This document shows, one piece after another, positions 1 through 8,105 of a stretch of DNA of 38,633 nt. The DNA is from Candidatus Binataceae bacterium. Its GTDB lineage: Bacteria > Desulfobacterota > Binatia > Binatales > Binataceae. The DNA is taken from positions 1 to 38,633 of the forward strand of contig DASXMJ010000194.1 in the NCBI GenBank assembly GCA_036495685.1, written 5' to 3'. Each line of letters opens with the position of its first letter. The first letter of the stretch is position 1. The position numbers and the translations under genes were made by a program. Under the pieces are notes generated by a model that worked only from the letters and a program-made list of their open reading frames with translations, made no database searches and was not told the DNA's origin.

Positions 1-332
1 ATAAACGCAAGTTCGTTCTCGAGCATCGGCGAAATGAAGCGATTGGCAGGTATCTCTGCGCCGTCCTGATAAAGCACGTCGTCGAGCAGGACGCCGTAGT
101 CGGGCTCGTTGATGTTGAACATCGATTGCATGGCCCGCGAGGTAAGGCCGATCTTGTGCCCGATAATTTTGCGACCTTCGGCGAGTTTGATATCGATCCA
201 CGCCTTCTGCACCGCGTACCCATCGGCATTGGTGATTTCGGGATACTGCGCGGAAGGAAACCTGATTACCTTCCTGGTCTTTTCGGCTTCGTGAAGTTCT
301 CGGGCGAGTCGCGGGATAGCAGAAACGTCCAT
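1..332 (-). CDS. hpaH: HpaH-like 2-oxo-hept-3-ene-1,7-dioate hydratase (partial)
   Basis: The first 110 residues of a hydratase of the HpaH/MhpD family, which add water to 2-oxo-alkenoates formed after extradiol ring cleavage. The C-terminus lies beyond the window edge. Reading from the ATG at 332-330 shows the family pattern: YPEITNADGYAVQ, then GHKIGLTSRAMQ, then EPDYGVLLDD and a RFISPMLENELAF segment. These match E. coli HpaH block by block as I remember it. The gene starts 13 bases after the TAA of the broken LLM gene and is the last visible gene of the aromatic operon. Its presence is the main reason to read the operon as a 4-hydroxyphenylacetate-like meta pathway. No strong ribosome binding site is visible. 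A related 2-keto-4-pentenoate hydratase is the main alternative. Confidence 0.85.
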   Translation of the reverse strand, partial: MDVSAIPRLARELHEAEKTRKVIRFPSAQYPEITNADGYAVQKAWIDIKLAEGRKIIGHKIGLTSRAMQSMFNINEPDYGVLLDDVLYQDGAEIPANRFISPMLENELAF

Positions 333-345
333 TATGGCTTCGACT

Positions 346-1194
346 TTAGTGAAACTTGGCGGCCAGCTCGGCGAAGTTGTCGATGACCGGCAGGGCCTTT
401 TCCGGGCCGGCGCTGGGTACGAACGTCTCCACTTCTTGAAAGCCGAGGTCGAGCGCCCGTTTCACGTTGTCAGGGGTAGGCGCGATCATGGAGACTTTGA
501 GCTGCAGGTCATCGTCTCGGCGACCAGCCTGCGCGGCTGCTGCGCGCAGCATTTTCACTCCGCGCGCCAGGTCATAGCCGGGTCGCAGCAGCGGGCACCA
601 TCCGTCCGCGTAGCGCACGATGCGCGCAAACACCTTGTCGGAGCGCGATCCGATGAGGACCGGAGGTCCGCCGGCCTGCAGCGGCTTCGGATACATCCAG
701 GAAGGCTCAAAGTTGACGAATTCGCCGTGAAACTCGGCGACCTCGTTCTTCCAGAGTTCCTTCATCGCGGTTATGTGCTAGCGAACCGCGGGCCACCGTC
801 GTTGGAACGGAACACCATGGTCGCCCATCTCTTCCGCGTTCCAGCCCGCGCCGCATCCTACGACCACCCGGCCACCCGACAGGCGATCGAGCGTGGCAAA
901 TTGCTTGGCGGTGACGATCGGATCACGCTGCGCGATCAGGATAATAAAGGTGCCAAGCCTGATTCGCCTGGTTACACCCGCCGCCGCTGTCAGCGCCACG
1001 ATCGGATCGTACGCGTAGTAAAAGTCCTTGTGATAATCGGTACCGCCGGGATACTTGGATTTCTTGCTGGTCGGAATGTGCGTGTGTTCGCTGACGTAAA
1101 AGGCATCGAGCCCATGCTCTTCAATCGCGCGTGCGACTTCCGCGGGTTGCATCGAGTACTCGGTCGCGAAGGTGATCATCCCGAACAGCGGCAT
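346..1194 (-). pseudogene. LLM-class flavin oxidoreductase interrupted by an in-frame TAG
   Basis: A luciferase-like TIM-barrel oxidoreductase (FMN or F420 dependent). The N-terminal part (1194-781) contains MPLFGMITFATEYSMQP, SEHTHIP, RLSGGRVVVGCGAGWNAEEM and FQRRWPAVR. The C-terminal part (to 346) continues in the same frame with HITAMKELWKNEVAEFHGEF, the usual continuation of this family. Between them sits one TAG codon (780-778), where relatives normally have a charged residue such as Glu (GAG), so one base change explains it. There is no frameshift and no gap. The gene lies 35 bases after the dioxygenase and 13 bases before hpaH. It is a nonsense pseudogene, a sequencing error or a readthrough case. 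A separate C-terminal ORF could start at the ATG at 765, but it would lack the first half of the barrel. Confidence 0.8.
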
Positions 1195-1229
1195 GGCTCA
1201 AGCTCTTTTCCGCATCGCCGATTCGGCGC

Positions 1230-2132
1230 CTATTCTCTTCGGGGAGGTGGACCAAAGCCGCCCGCTTCCGGCGCGTGACCATATACATCTTCGGAGTAGT
1301 ACTCGGATTGATGAGTAGCCGCGCGCGCGCCCCAACCGTATTCGAGCATCCACCCAGACGGAGTACGGAAATAGAACGAAAACATGTGATCGTTCGAGTG
1401 TTTGCCGGGCGTGATGTGCACGGGAATCTTTTCGCGGCGCACTAGGTCGTGGGTGAGGCCGACGTCGTCGAGATTGTCGACTTCGACCATGAGGTGGTTG
1501 AAGCGCTTGTCTTCACCTGCACCACCGAGTCCGAAGGCGACTGAATGGTCGCGATCATTGCAGTGCATGAAGATAGGAGCGACGGTCATCTTGCCCATGC
1601 GGATTTTATATTCAACCCCACCGCGCATCCCGAGCTGCGTGTAGAAGCGATAGGCAGCTTGTGGGTCTTTTTCGCGAACGATGCAGTGGCCCACACCCCC
1701 GACACCGGTCCTGAAGCGTCCGTGCATCCTGCGACCAGGGTGAAAAGGCTTGGCAAACTGCACGTGCGGACCGTGGAAGACCTCGACCGGATTGCCACCC
1801 GGGTCTTCCATCTTCAGCACTTCCAGAACGTGGCGCTCCGCCGCATCTTCTTCCGACCCCACTGTAAACTTGATCCCCGCCGCCTGGAGCTGGGCCTGCA
1901 TTGCGCGGAACTCTTCGCCGCCCGCTACCCGAAATCCCAGATACATGAGGTCGTCGGACGGATCGGAGTGAAGGACGATGCGATGGTGCCAGTAGTCCAT
2001 CCGCAGATAGCAGTGGTCGCCGGGGCCTTCATCCACGACTTCCATCGCGAGGACGTCAGCGGCGAATTTTTTCCACGCCTCGAGGTCTTTTACCCCGAAG
2101 CCCATGTATCCGAGTTCAGTTACCTGGACCAT
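1230..2132 (-). CDS. Type I extradiol dioxygenase, BphC/HsaC-like
   Basis: A 300-residue two-domain VOC-fold ring-cleavage dioxygenase that opens catechols next to the hydroxyl pair using Fe(II). The C-terminal domain carries the complete active site in the BphC pattern: metal ligands H149 (GGVGHCIV), H213 (FNHLMVEV) and E264 (WMLEYGWG), plus H196 (DRDHSVAF), H245 in GKHSNDHMFSFY and Y254. The N-terminal domain (1-130) is the inactive repeat. GGAGG lies 7 bases before the ATG. It sits 26 bases after the FAH-family gene. The motif set resembles 2,3-dihydroxybiphenyl or steroid ring (HsaC) enzymes more than a homoprotocatechuate dioxygenase, so the true catechol substrate is open. Confidence 0.9.
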   Translation of the reverse strand: MVQVTELGYMGFGVKDLEAWKKFAADVLAMEVVDEGPGDHCYLRMDYWHHRIVLHSDPSDDLMYLGFRVAGGEEFRAMQAQLQAAGIKFTVGSEEDAAERHVLEVLKMEDPGGNPVEVFHGPHVQFAKPFHPGRRMHGRFRTGVGGVGHCIVREKDPQAAYRFYTQLGMRGGVEYKIRMGKMTVAPIFMHCNDRDHSVAFGLGGAGEDKRFNHLMVEVDNLDDVGLTHDLVRREKIPVHITPGKHSNDHMFSFYFRTPSGWMLEYGWGARAATHQSEYYSEDVYGHAPEAGGFGPPPRRE

Positions 2133-2158
2133 TTCATTGCCTCCATATGCATAGCTTT

Positions 2159-3010
2159 CTATCTCGGATCAGTGCGTACCCAATCGGAGCCGAGCGCGAC
2201 CCGCCGCACCGCATCAGTGTCGGTCGGCTGATGACCCACCTTGTGCGCCGGAGCCGGGGTTTCGACCACGCGATTCGACAATCGGCCAAGCCCGGTCACT
2301 TCCACCTCAACCAGGGCGCCCGGATTCATCGGGCGCGAATTCTTCGGCGTGCCGCTAAGGATCAAGTCGCCGGGCAGCAAGGTGATGAAACGGCAGAGAT
2401 CAGCGAGAATGTAGTCGATCGGAAAGATCATTTCGCTGATTGCGCCTTCCTGTACTACTTTTCCGTCGATGTAGGTTCGCAGAGTGGACTTTCGGATGTC
2501 GACGCCGCTGACGATACCCGGTCCGATCGGACAAAAGCCGTCCTGTCCCTTCACCCGCAGCATCGAGCCCGCGTCGGTTTCGCGATAATCCTGGCAGCCG
2601 ACGTCGTTGGCCGGCGCAAATCCCGCAATATAGTCCCAGGTCTGTTCCCGCCCGACGTTGCGCATTGGCTTGCCGATGATCACCCCCACCTCGCCCTCGT
2701 AGTTCAGAAACTTGTGGCCGGCGGGGCGGCACAGCGAGCCACGATGCGAATTCAGCGCCGTGGTCGGTTTCTGAAAGTACGTGGGTGTCTCCAGCATCGG
2801 CGCGCGAAACTCCACGCGGCGCGACTCATAGTTGAGGTGGATACACAGAATCTTGGTGGGATCGCAGGGGGGAAGGTAGGTTGCGCTGGCCTCCGGGACG
2901 ACCCGGCCGTCACCCAGGATTAGCTTGTCACCGGCGGGCTTCACCCACTCCGGGTGCCCTTCATGAAGTATCCGCCGCCATTCTTCTCTTGGTCCGTCAA
3001 GAACACTCAT
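2159..3010 (-). CDS. FAH-family isomerase/decarboxylase (HpaG-like)
   Basis: A 283-residue member of the fumarylacetoacetate hydrolase family. In the homoprotocatechuate pathway such enzymes decarboxylate and isomerise the product of the semialdehyde dehydrogenase. Visible family blocks are KILCIHLNYESRRVE, the substrate-lid region FQKPTTALNSHRG, metal-binding YEGEVGVIIGKP, the GFAPANDVGCQDYRETD block, the SEMIFPIDYILADL segment and LLPGDLILSGTP. The first about 55 residues extend beyond the minimal FAH domain. It lies 38 bases after the aldehyde dehydrogenase gene and 26 before the dioxygenase gene. Hydrolysis of a C-C bond, or a hydratase role, cannot be excluded, because this family is functionally diverse. 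Confidence 0.85.
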   Translation of the reverse strand: MSVLDGPREEWRRILHEGHPEWVKPAGDKLILGDGRVVPEASATYLPPCDPTKILCIHLNYESRRVEFRAPMLETPTYFQKPTTALNSHRGSLCRPAGHKFLNYEGEVGVIIGKPMRNVGREQTWDYIAGFAPANDVGCQDYRETDAGSMLRVKGQDGFCPIGPGIVSGVDIRKSTLRTYIDGKVVQEGAISEMIFPIDYILADLCRFITLLPGDLILSGTPKNSRPMNPGALVEVEVTGLGRLSNRVVETPAPAHKVGHQPTDTDAVRRVALGSDWVRTDPR

Positions 3011-3048
3011 GGTTGATACCTCCAGGCTCGTCGTGCCGGCTCGCGCCG

Positions 3049-4506
3049 TCAGACGAAGGAACCCTTCATTGCCGCAATATTCTTTACGTCACAATAGAAG
3101 TCGAAACTCCAGTTGCCGCCCTCGCGGCCGATTCCGGAATTGCGGCTCCCGCCGAAAGGTGCCGCCAGCTCGCGCACGAAGAAGCAGTTGACCCAGATGG
3201 TGCCGGCGACGATCCGTTTCGCCAGGCGCATTGCGCGCTCCTCACTTTTGCTGAAGATCACAGCGGCCAGGCCATAGTTGGTACCGTTCCCAAGCCGGAG
3301 GGCTTGTTCTTCGTCGCTGAAGGTCTGCCAGGTCAGCACCGGTCCGAAGACCTCGCGTTGCACAATCTCCATCTCCTGCGACACCCCGTTGAGCAACGTC
3401 GGTTCGAAGTAAAGCTCGCCCGCGCTGTGTCGATGACCACCCCAGACCGGCTTGACGCCTGCTTGCAAAGCGCGATCGACGAATCCCTCGACTCGCTTGT
3501 AGTGCTCCGGCGTGATGAGCGGACCGATGCGGGTGTTCTTGTCGCGCGGATCGCCAACCGTGAGATGGGATACCGCGGTACGGAACTTCGCCTGAAACTC
3601 GTCTGCCACCTTCGCGTCGACCAGGATCCGGGTGCCTGCCAGGCAGACTTGGCCGGCATTGAAGTACTGTCCTGCGGCGGTCTGGGCCGCGGCATCCAGG
3701 TCCGCATCGGCACAGATGATGAAAGGCGACTTACCGCCGAGCTCGAAACTGACGGGTGTCAACGAGCGCGCGCAGGACGCGCCAATCAAACTTGCGGTAT
3801 CGGTTGAGCCGGTGAAGCTCAGGCGATCGATATCTGGATGGGCAGCCAGCGCGGCTCCGGCTTCCTCGCCGATCCCTTGCACCACATTCAGTACCCCCGC
3901 AGGGACGCCGGCTTCGGCGGCAAGATCGGCCATCAAGGAGCAACTGAGCGGAGCCCATTCGGGCGGTTTCACCACCGCAGTGTCGCCCGCTGCCAGGCAT
4001 GGACCCACCTTCCAGGTAGTCAGCATGAAAGGCCCGTTCCACGGGGTGATCAGCCCGGCGACGCCGGCCGGATCGTAGCGAACATGGTTAACCACTTCGG
4101 GCGAATCGATCGTCTCGTCGCTCACCTTGCGCGCCCGGTCGGCGAAAAACTGGATATTATGCGCCGCGCGAGGAACCATTCGCGCGGCGTTTCCAATCAG
4201 GAGCGAGCCGTTGTCCTCGGTTTCGACCGCGGCGATCTCTTTGACGTGGTCTTGGATGGCCTTGGCAAACCGGCTCAGGATCGGATGCCGCCCCTCCGGA
4301 CCGAGAGCGGCCCACGCCGGGAAGGCGCGCCGAGCCGCTGCCACGGCCGAATCGATTTCTGCGGCTCCGGCCGCACTGACGTCCGCGAGATGCTTCCCGT
4401 CAATCGGCGAGCAGTTTGGAAATTTCTCTTTTGAGTCGACGCGCTTGCCGTCGATGTAGTGGGCGGTCGAGACCTCCACGCCAGCTACCTTGGTTGTATT
4501 AGCCAT
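3049..4506 (-). CDS. hpaE: Semialdehyde dehydrogenase of the HpaE/DmpC type
   Basis: A 485-residue NAD(P)-dependent aldehyde dehydrogenase. It carries TPWNGPFMLTTWK, the GSTDTASLIG cofactor loop, the general base in FELGGKSP, the nucleophile Cys in FNAGQVCLAGTRI, and the C-terminal PFGGSRNSGIGREGG signature. The ending WVNCFFVRELAAPFGG resembles 5-carboxymethyl-2-hydroxymuconate and 2-hydroxymuconate semialdehyde dehydrogenases. The ATG at 4506 is chosen because GGAG lies 7 bases upstream; a TTG at 4512 is also in frame. In the operon it should oxidise the ring-cleavage semialdehyde and pass the acid to the FAH-family protein encoded 38 bases downstream. Confidence 0.9.
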   Translation of the reverse strand: MANTTKVAGVEVSTAHYIDGKRVDSKEKFPNCSPIDGKHLADVSAAGAAEIDSAVAAARRAFPAWAALGPEGRHPILSRFAKAIQDHVKEIAAVETEDNGSLLIGNAARMVPRAAHNIQFFADRARKVSDETIDSPEVVNHVRYDPAGVAGLITPWNGPFMLTTWKVGPCLAAGDTAVVKPPEWAPLSCSLMADLAAEAGVPAGVLNVVQGIGEEAGAALAAHPDIDRLSFTGSTDTASLIGASCARSLTPVSFELGGKSPFIICADADLDAAAQTAAGQYFNAGQVCLAGTRILVDAKVADEFQAKFRTAVSHLTVGDPRDKNTRIGPLITPEHYKRVEGFVDRALQAGVKPVWGGHRHSAGELYFEPTLLNGVSQEMEIVQREVFGPVLTWQTFSDEEQALRLGNGTNYGLAAVIFSKSEERAMRLAKRIVAGTIWVNCFFVRELAAPFGGSRNSGIGREGGNWSFDFYCDVKNIAAMKGSFV

Positions 4507-4594
4507 CTTCAATCTCCATTGGCGTTGTCGAACTATTCTCTGCGGGTGCCGGAGCTAACTCTGATCCAATCCTCGGACAAGTGATAGACAGAAG

Positions 4595-5716
4595 CTATCC
4601 CCAGATTTCCCTCGAAACCTCTACGATTCGGCGCAACTTTGCGTCTTGTTCCTCCGGGGTCAGCCTGTTGCCCGGCGAGGTGCTTGCGAAACCGCATTGG
4701 GGACTCAAGCCAAGCTGGTCGAGATCGATGTACTTGGTGGCGTCGTCGATGCGGCGCTTCAACTCGTCCTTGGTTTCGAGTCGCGCAAGCTTGCTCGACA
4801 CGATGCCGAGCACGACCGATTTGTTCCGGGGCACAAAGCGCAGCGGCGCGAACGTGCCGGCACGAGCGGTGTCGTACTCAAGGAAATACGAGTCCACCTT
4901 GAGGCCGCTGAACAGCATCTCCGCGACGGGATCGTAGCCGCCCTCGGTCAGCCAACCGCTCTGATTGTTACCGCGACACAGATGCATGGTGACATGCAGT
5001 TCCGGTGGGCGGTCGGCTAATGCTCCGTTGATCAGATTGGGGAAGGTTTCGAACAGCAGTTGATCGACGTCCAGGCCGCCGCGTTTCATCTGTTCCACGC
5101 GTTTGGGGTCGCAGTACAGAGCGATCGGGACCTCGTCGAGCTGAACATATCGACATCCCGCCGCGGCGAGAGCACGCAACTCCTTTCGGTAGGCATCGAC
5201 AATGTCAGCGCGCAGCTCAGCCAGGTCAGAATACACACCCTTCGCGATGTTCCTGCCGTCGGCGGAGTAGGCGATGGTGGGTGAGGGCATCGTCAGCTTG
5301 ACGATACGCCGCGTCAGGGCCTGGAGAAATTTGAACTCGTCAACATGAATCGGTGCGGTCCACTTGAGGCGATCGTGAATCTTCAAGAGCGGAACGGCGA
5401 TCTTGTTGCCGTCGTCGTCAACGAAGAACATCCGCTCGGTTTCGTAGTAGATGCTCCCGCCGCCCAGTCCGCGGCAGATGAAGTCGGCGTAGAAAACCCC
5501 GCGGCGATATTCGCCATCGGTGACTGCCTCGAGGCCAATCTCTTCCTGCCTCGCCACGACTTTGCGGATGAGCTCGTCTTCCAGCTTGCGCAGATCGGAA
5601 GCCGAGTTGCGGCCGGCCTCGCGGTCAGCGCGTGCCTTCAACAACTCGAGCGGTCTCAATAATGAACCGACGTGCTCGGCGCGAAATGGTGGATTGTGCG
5701 GTGCCGTGTTGGCCAT
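4595..5716 (-). CDS. Cobalamin-independent methionine synthase (MetE C-domain) family protein
   Basis: A 373-residue protein with only the catalytic C-terminal barrel of the MetE family. Visible motifs are FRAEHVGSLLRP at the N-terminus, TDGEYRRGVFYADF, CRYVQLDEVP, the zinc-ligand block HVTMHLCRGNN, and the second zinc Cys in LGLSPQCGFAS. Full MetE is about 750 residues, so this is the short stand-alone type seen in YxjG-like proteins, whose methyl donor and acceptor are mostly unknown. GGAGG lies 7 bases before the ATG at 5716; an upstream ATG at 5731 overlaps that site and is less likely. Its place inside an aromatic operon, behind its own palindromic promoter, suggests a role in methyl transfer or demethylation of a pathway compound. 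That is inference only. Confidence 0.85.
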   Translation of the reverse strand: MANTAPHNPPFRAEHVGSLLRPLELLKARADREAGRNSASDLRKLEDELIRKVVARQEEIGLEAVTDGEYRRGVFYADFICRGLGGGSIYYETERMFFVDDDGNKIAVPLLKIHDRLKWTAPIHVDEFKFLQALTRRIVKLTMPSPTIAYSADGRNIAKGVYSDLAELRADIVDAYRKELRALAAAGCRYVQLDEVPIALYCDPKRVEQMKRGGLDVDQLLFETFPNLINGALADRPPELHVTMHLCRGNNQSGWLTEGGYDPVAEMLFSGLKVDSYFLEYDTARAGTFAPLRFVPRNKSVVLGIVSSKLARLETKDELKRRIDDATKYIDLDQLGLSPQCGFASTSPGNRLTPEEQDAKLRRIVEVSREIWG

Positions 5717-5759
5717 TGGGCCACCTCCCATTTATCGGGCGACAGCGCGTTCGAAGCCC

Positions 5760-5804
5760 TGTTTAGCAATCGTAATGACTATAGTCAATTCCGACTCTGG
5801 TCAA
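5760..5804 (-). promoter_or_regulatory. Putative internal promoter with palindromic operator
   Basis: A perfect 12-base palindrome TGACTATAGTCA occupies 5776-5787 in the 94-base gap between the hydroxylase and the MetE-like gene. On the minus strand TTGACT (5788-5783), a 17-base spacer and TAAACA (5765-5760) form a plausible sigma70 promoter whose -35 box overlaps the palindrome. An alternative pair is TTGACC (5804-5799) with TATAGT and a short 15-base spacer. Either would start transcription just before the MetE-like gene. The regulator that binds is unknown. Confidence 0.45.
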
Positions 5805-5810
5805 ATCTGC

Positions 5811-7328
5811 CTATTTGCGTACCCATTCGCCCGCAGAGCGAGGCAGGCCCATCACTTTCGGGGCGCTGCCCGCGTCCTCACCCGTGCAGAGCGGCACCAG
5901 ACCGAGCACCTGGTTCACCAGCCGCTTTCCGCGCTCGCGCGGCGCCAACGTGTGCGCCAGCGCGTAGTTGCGCGCGCCGGACGCCAGGTAGAAGCGCTCG
6001 TAGAGTTCGTTGCGCCCGGCCAACGCCGTGCCGACGAAATCCCACGCGAGGCGGAAAATCCGCGCCCGATCGCGCGCGGATATGTCATTAGCTCCGCGCA
6101 GGAATTGATTGACCAGGTCACGCAGCGCGGGGTCATCGAATTGGTTCTCGGTCGGAGTTGCGAGCAGGTTGTGCGAGCCGATGAACTTGATGATTTCGCC
6201 AACCCGCGGAAACCAGCTTGGCAATGACGCGCGCAATGCCGCCAGCGGCCCGCCATTGGGAAACCACACACCATTGCCGTACTCGAAGGCTTCCGTTTCC
6301 GCGGCCCTGACCGCTGCGCGGGTCAACTCGGCATAGCTCCAAATCTCACCCAGCAACTGCGCGGTGGCGGGCGATTTGTCATTGATCATTTCCGCCATCA
6401 GGCAGCCCAGTCCGTACGCGAACTCCAGCTTGGTCTGCGCGCGAATCATGGTTTGCTGCATGACGTTGGGGTACCAGCCAGTGGTCATCACCGTGTTGTA
6501 CGCCCGCGAGTTTGCGTTGATGAAAACCCGGTCGCGTGGCACCTCGACGTTGTCGAAAATCACGAACGCGTCCTGTTCGTCGAACCGGCTGGAAAGCGGG
6601 TGGTCGAAACGGCTGCCACTGAGCGTGCAACTGTCGCGGCAGAGAAATTTAAGCCCGGGCGTACTCACCGGAATACAAAAGGACAGCGCGTACGCATCGG
6701 CGCCGTCGGGCAGCGGCACTGCAGGATAGACGGCGATCTCGTCTGCAAACGGGGCCAGGGTTGCAAGGATGCGCGCACCTCGCACGAGGATGCCGTGATC
6801 GGTGTCGCTGACTTTGCGCAAAGCGACATCGTTGCCCGCCACCGGGGCATCGCCCCAGGATTTGTCGATGGTCGGCTGAACAATGGTGTGAGTCAGCGCG
6901 ATGTCTTTGCGTGCGAGCAGCTTCTGGTAGGCGACCAGATTGCTCGCGCCTTGGTCATTGCCGTTGACCGCCCACTCGTCCGCGCGCCCTGCAAAGCCCG
7001 CATAGGTCACGTTCATGTAGTCCGGCGTTCGGCCCATAAGGCCGACCGTGAATTCTGCCGTGAGCTTGAGCGCTCGATGCCGCCGTTCGAGATCGGCCCT
7101 GGAGCGCGGAATCATGTGGCTTAGGTTGATCAGCTCGCCGGTTTCCGGATCCAGCATCAGGCAGACCTCGGCGGCCTTATGCTGGAGGTCGAAGACTTCC
7201 GCCAAGGTGGCCGCTGCGCCCGCTAGCTTGGGATGGGAGGTGATCTCGGTCACCAGTTCCCCGTCCACCCACACTTCGCGCGGACTTTTAAGTCCAGCGA
7301 TAAACTCGTTCCCGGTGCGAGCAGGCAT
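5811..7328 (-). CDS. hpaB: 4-hydroxyphenylacetate 3-monooxygenase oxygenase subunit (HpaB-like)
   Basis: A 505-residue FADH2-dependent aromatic ortho-hydroxylase, close to the usual 515-520 of HpaB. It would convert a phenolic acid to a catechol, with a separate flavin reductase (HpaC) supplying FADH2; no such reductase is seen here. Visible family blocks are MPARTGNEFIAGLKSPREVW at the start, SRADLERRHRALK, GRTPDYMNVT, LTHTIVQPTIDKS, DHGILVRGARILATLAPFADE, FDNVEVPRDRVF, MIRAQTKLEFAYGL and GAREYERFY-like NELYERFYLASG. The ATG at 7328 has AAGGAG upstream; an in-frame extension to 7511 reads through the end of the TetR gene and lacks family sequence. The gene begins 13 bases after the TetR stop, so both are likely on one message. 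Confidence 0.92.
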   Translation of the reverse strand: MPARTGNEFIAGLKSPREVWVDGELVTEITSHPKLAGAAATLAEVFDLQHKAAEVCLMLDPETGELINLSHMIPRSRADLERRHRALKLTAEFTVGLMGRTPDYMNVTYAGFAGRADEWAVNGNDQGASNLVAYQKLLARKDIALTHTIVQPTIDKSWGDAPVAGNDVALRKVSDTDHGILVRGARILATLAPFADEIAVYPAVPLPDGADAYALSFCIPVSTPGLKFLCRDSCTLSGSRFDHPLSSRFDEQDAFVIFDNVEVPRDRVFINANSRAYNTVMTTGWYPNVMQQTMIRAQTKLEFAYGLGCLMAEMINDKSPATAQLLGEIWSYAELTRAAVRAAETEAFEYGNGVWFPNGGPLAALRASLPSWFPRVGEIIKFIGSHNLLATPTENQFDDPALRDLVNQFLRGANDISARDRARIFRLAWDFVGTALAGRNELYERFYLASGARNYALAHTLAPRERGKRLVNQVLGLVPLCTGEDAGSAPKVMGLPRSAGEWVRK

Positions 7329-7341
7329 TGTGGTTTTCTCC

Positions 7342-7995
7342 TTATGGGCGCAGTCCCGAAAGGTGCAACTCCAGCGCGGAGCGCAGCGCCCGGTCGCGTT
7401 CCTCCGGAGTAATTCCGGCCGCCCCGAGCCACTCCAAAAGAATGCCGAAGTAGAGCGCGAACAGATTCTTGGCCAGCCGCAGCGACGGAATGCCGCGGCG
7501 CAATTCGCCACGCTCCTGCGCCCGCTCGATCATCACGGCCATCTGTCTGAACAAGTCCGACATGAAAGCCGCGCGTCCGTGCCGCGCATCATCGAGAAAC
7601 GGCAGTTCCTTCACGAAGACGCGGGCGAGCCCGATGTTGCGTTCATGGTGCGCGATCAGCGCGCCGAAGATCCGTAGCAGCCCATCGATGAGGGACTCCT
7701 CCGCCAGGTTGTCGAGGGCCGCGTCCACCGCGCGCCCCGCCTCCTCGCGGAAAATCATCACTAGCAGGTCCTGCTTGCTGATTGCGTGCAGGAACACGGT
7801 GCCGATGCCGACATCGGCGGCGGTAGCGATTTCACGGGTCGTGGTGGCCTCGAACCCCTTGCGGGCGAACAGCGCGCGCGCGGCACGCTTGATCCGGTCT
7901 AGCTTGTCGCGCTTCTTGCGCTCCACCCGGCTCAGCGCGGGTGGTGGCGGGCGGCGGGATTTATCCGGGCGAGCGGCGCTGGGGCTGGTCGGCAT
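7342..7995 (-). CDS. TetR-family regulator of the aromatic operon
   Basis: A 217-residue regulator with a long basic, proline-rich N-terminus (1-33) and a TetR helix-turn-helix at about 34-82 (RAARALFARKGFEATTTREI, then AADVGIGTVF). The recognition helix ends in VFLHAISKQDLL where relatives usually have a tyrosine-rich YYHF-type stretch. The remaining helices form the ligand-binding domain; the inducer is unknown, though a phenolic acid or CoA thioester is plausible. No Shine-Dalgarno sequence precedes the ATG. Instead two palindromes lie immediately upstream at the predicted transcription start, which suggests autoregulation on a very short leader. As first gene of the operon, it would control its own transcription together with the hydroxylase and the ring-cleavage genes. 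Confidence 0.88.
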   Translation of the reverse strand: MPTSPSAARPDKSRRPPPPALSRVERKKRDKLDRIKRAARALFARKGFEATTTREIATAADVGIGTVFLHAISKQDLLVMIFREEAGRAVDAALDNLAEESLIDGLLRIFGALIAHHERNIGLARVFVKELPFLDDARHGRAAFMSDLFRQMAVMIERAQERGELRRGIPSLRLAKNLFALYFGILLEWLGAAGITPEERDRALRSALELHLSGLRP

Positions 7996-7997
7996 CG

Positions 7998-8056
7998 ATG
8001 AGCGCGCTCATTTCTGAGCGTGCTCATTGGTTAGCGTGGAACCACCTGGATGTCAA
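7998..8056 (-). promoter_or_regulatory. Promoter with tandem TetR-type operators
   Basis: On the minus strand a perfect -35 TTGACA (8056-8051) and a weak -10 TAACCA (8033-8028) are separated by 17 bases. Directly downstream are two related palindromes 16 bases apart: TGAGCACGCTCA (8026-8015) and TGAGCGCGCTCA (8010-7999), the latter inside the perfect 14-mer ATGAGCGCGCTCAT. They cover the expected +1 and the whole short leader of the TetR gene that starts at 7995. This is the standard layout for autorepression. Confidence 0.7.
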
Positions 8057-8105
8057 ATCCACTGCGGCGCTACGCGACACCGCATCGATGAGCGACTGCC
8101 CGGTA

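Noticed and set aside
334..1278. Long plus-strand ORFs opposite the aromatic operon and similar antisense ORFs elsewhere
   Set aside because: Arg/His-rich compositions typical of GC-rich antisense frames; the opposite strand holds clear family proteins.
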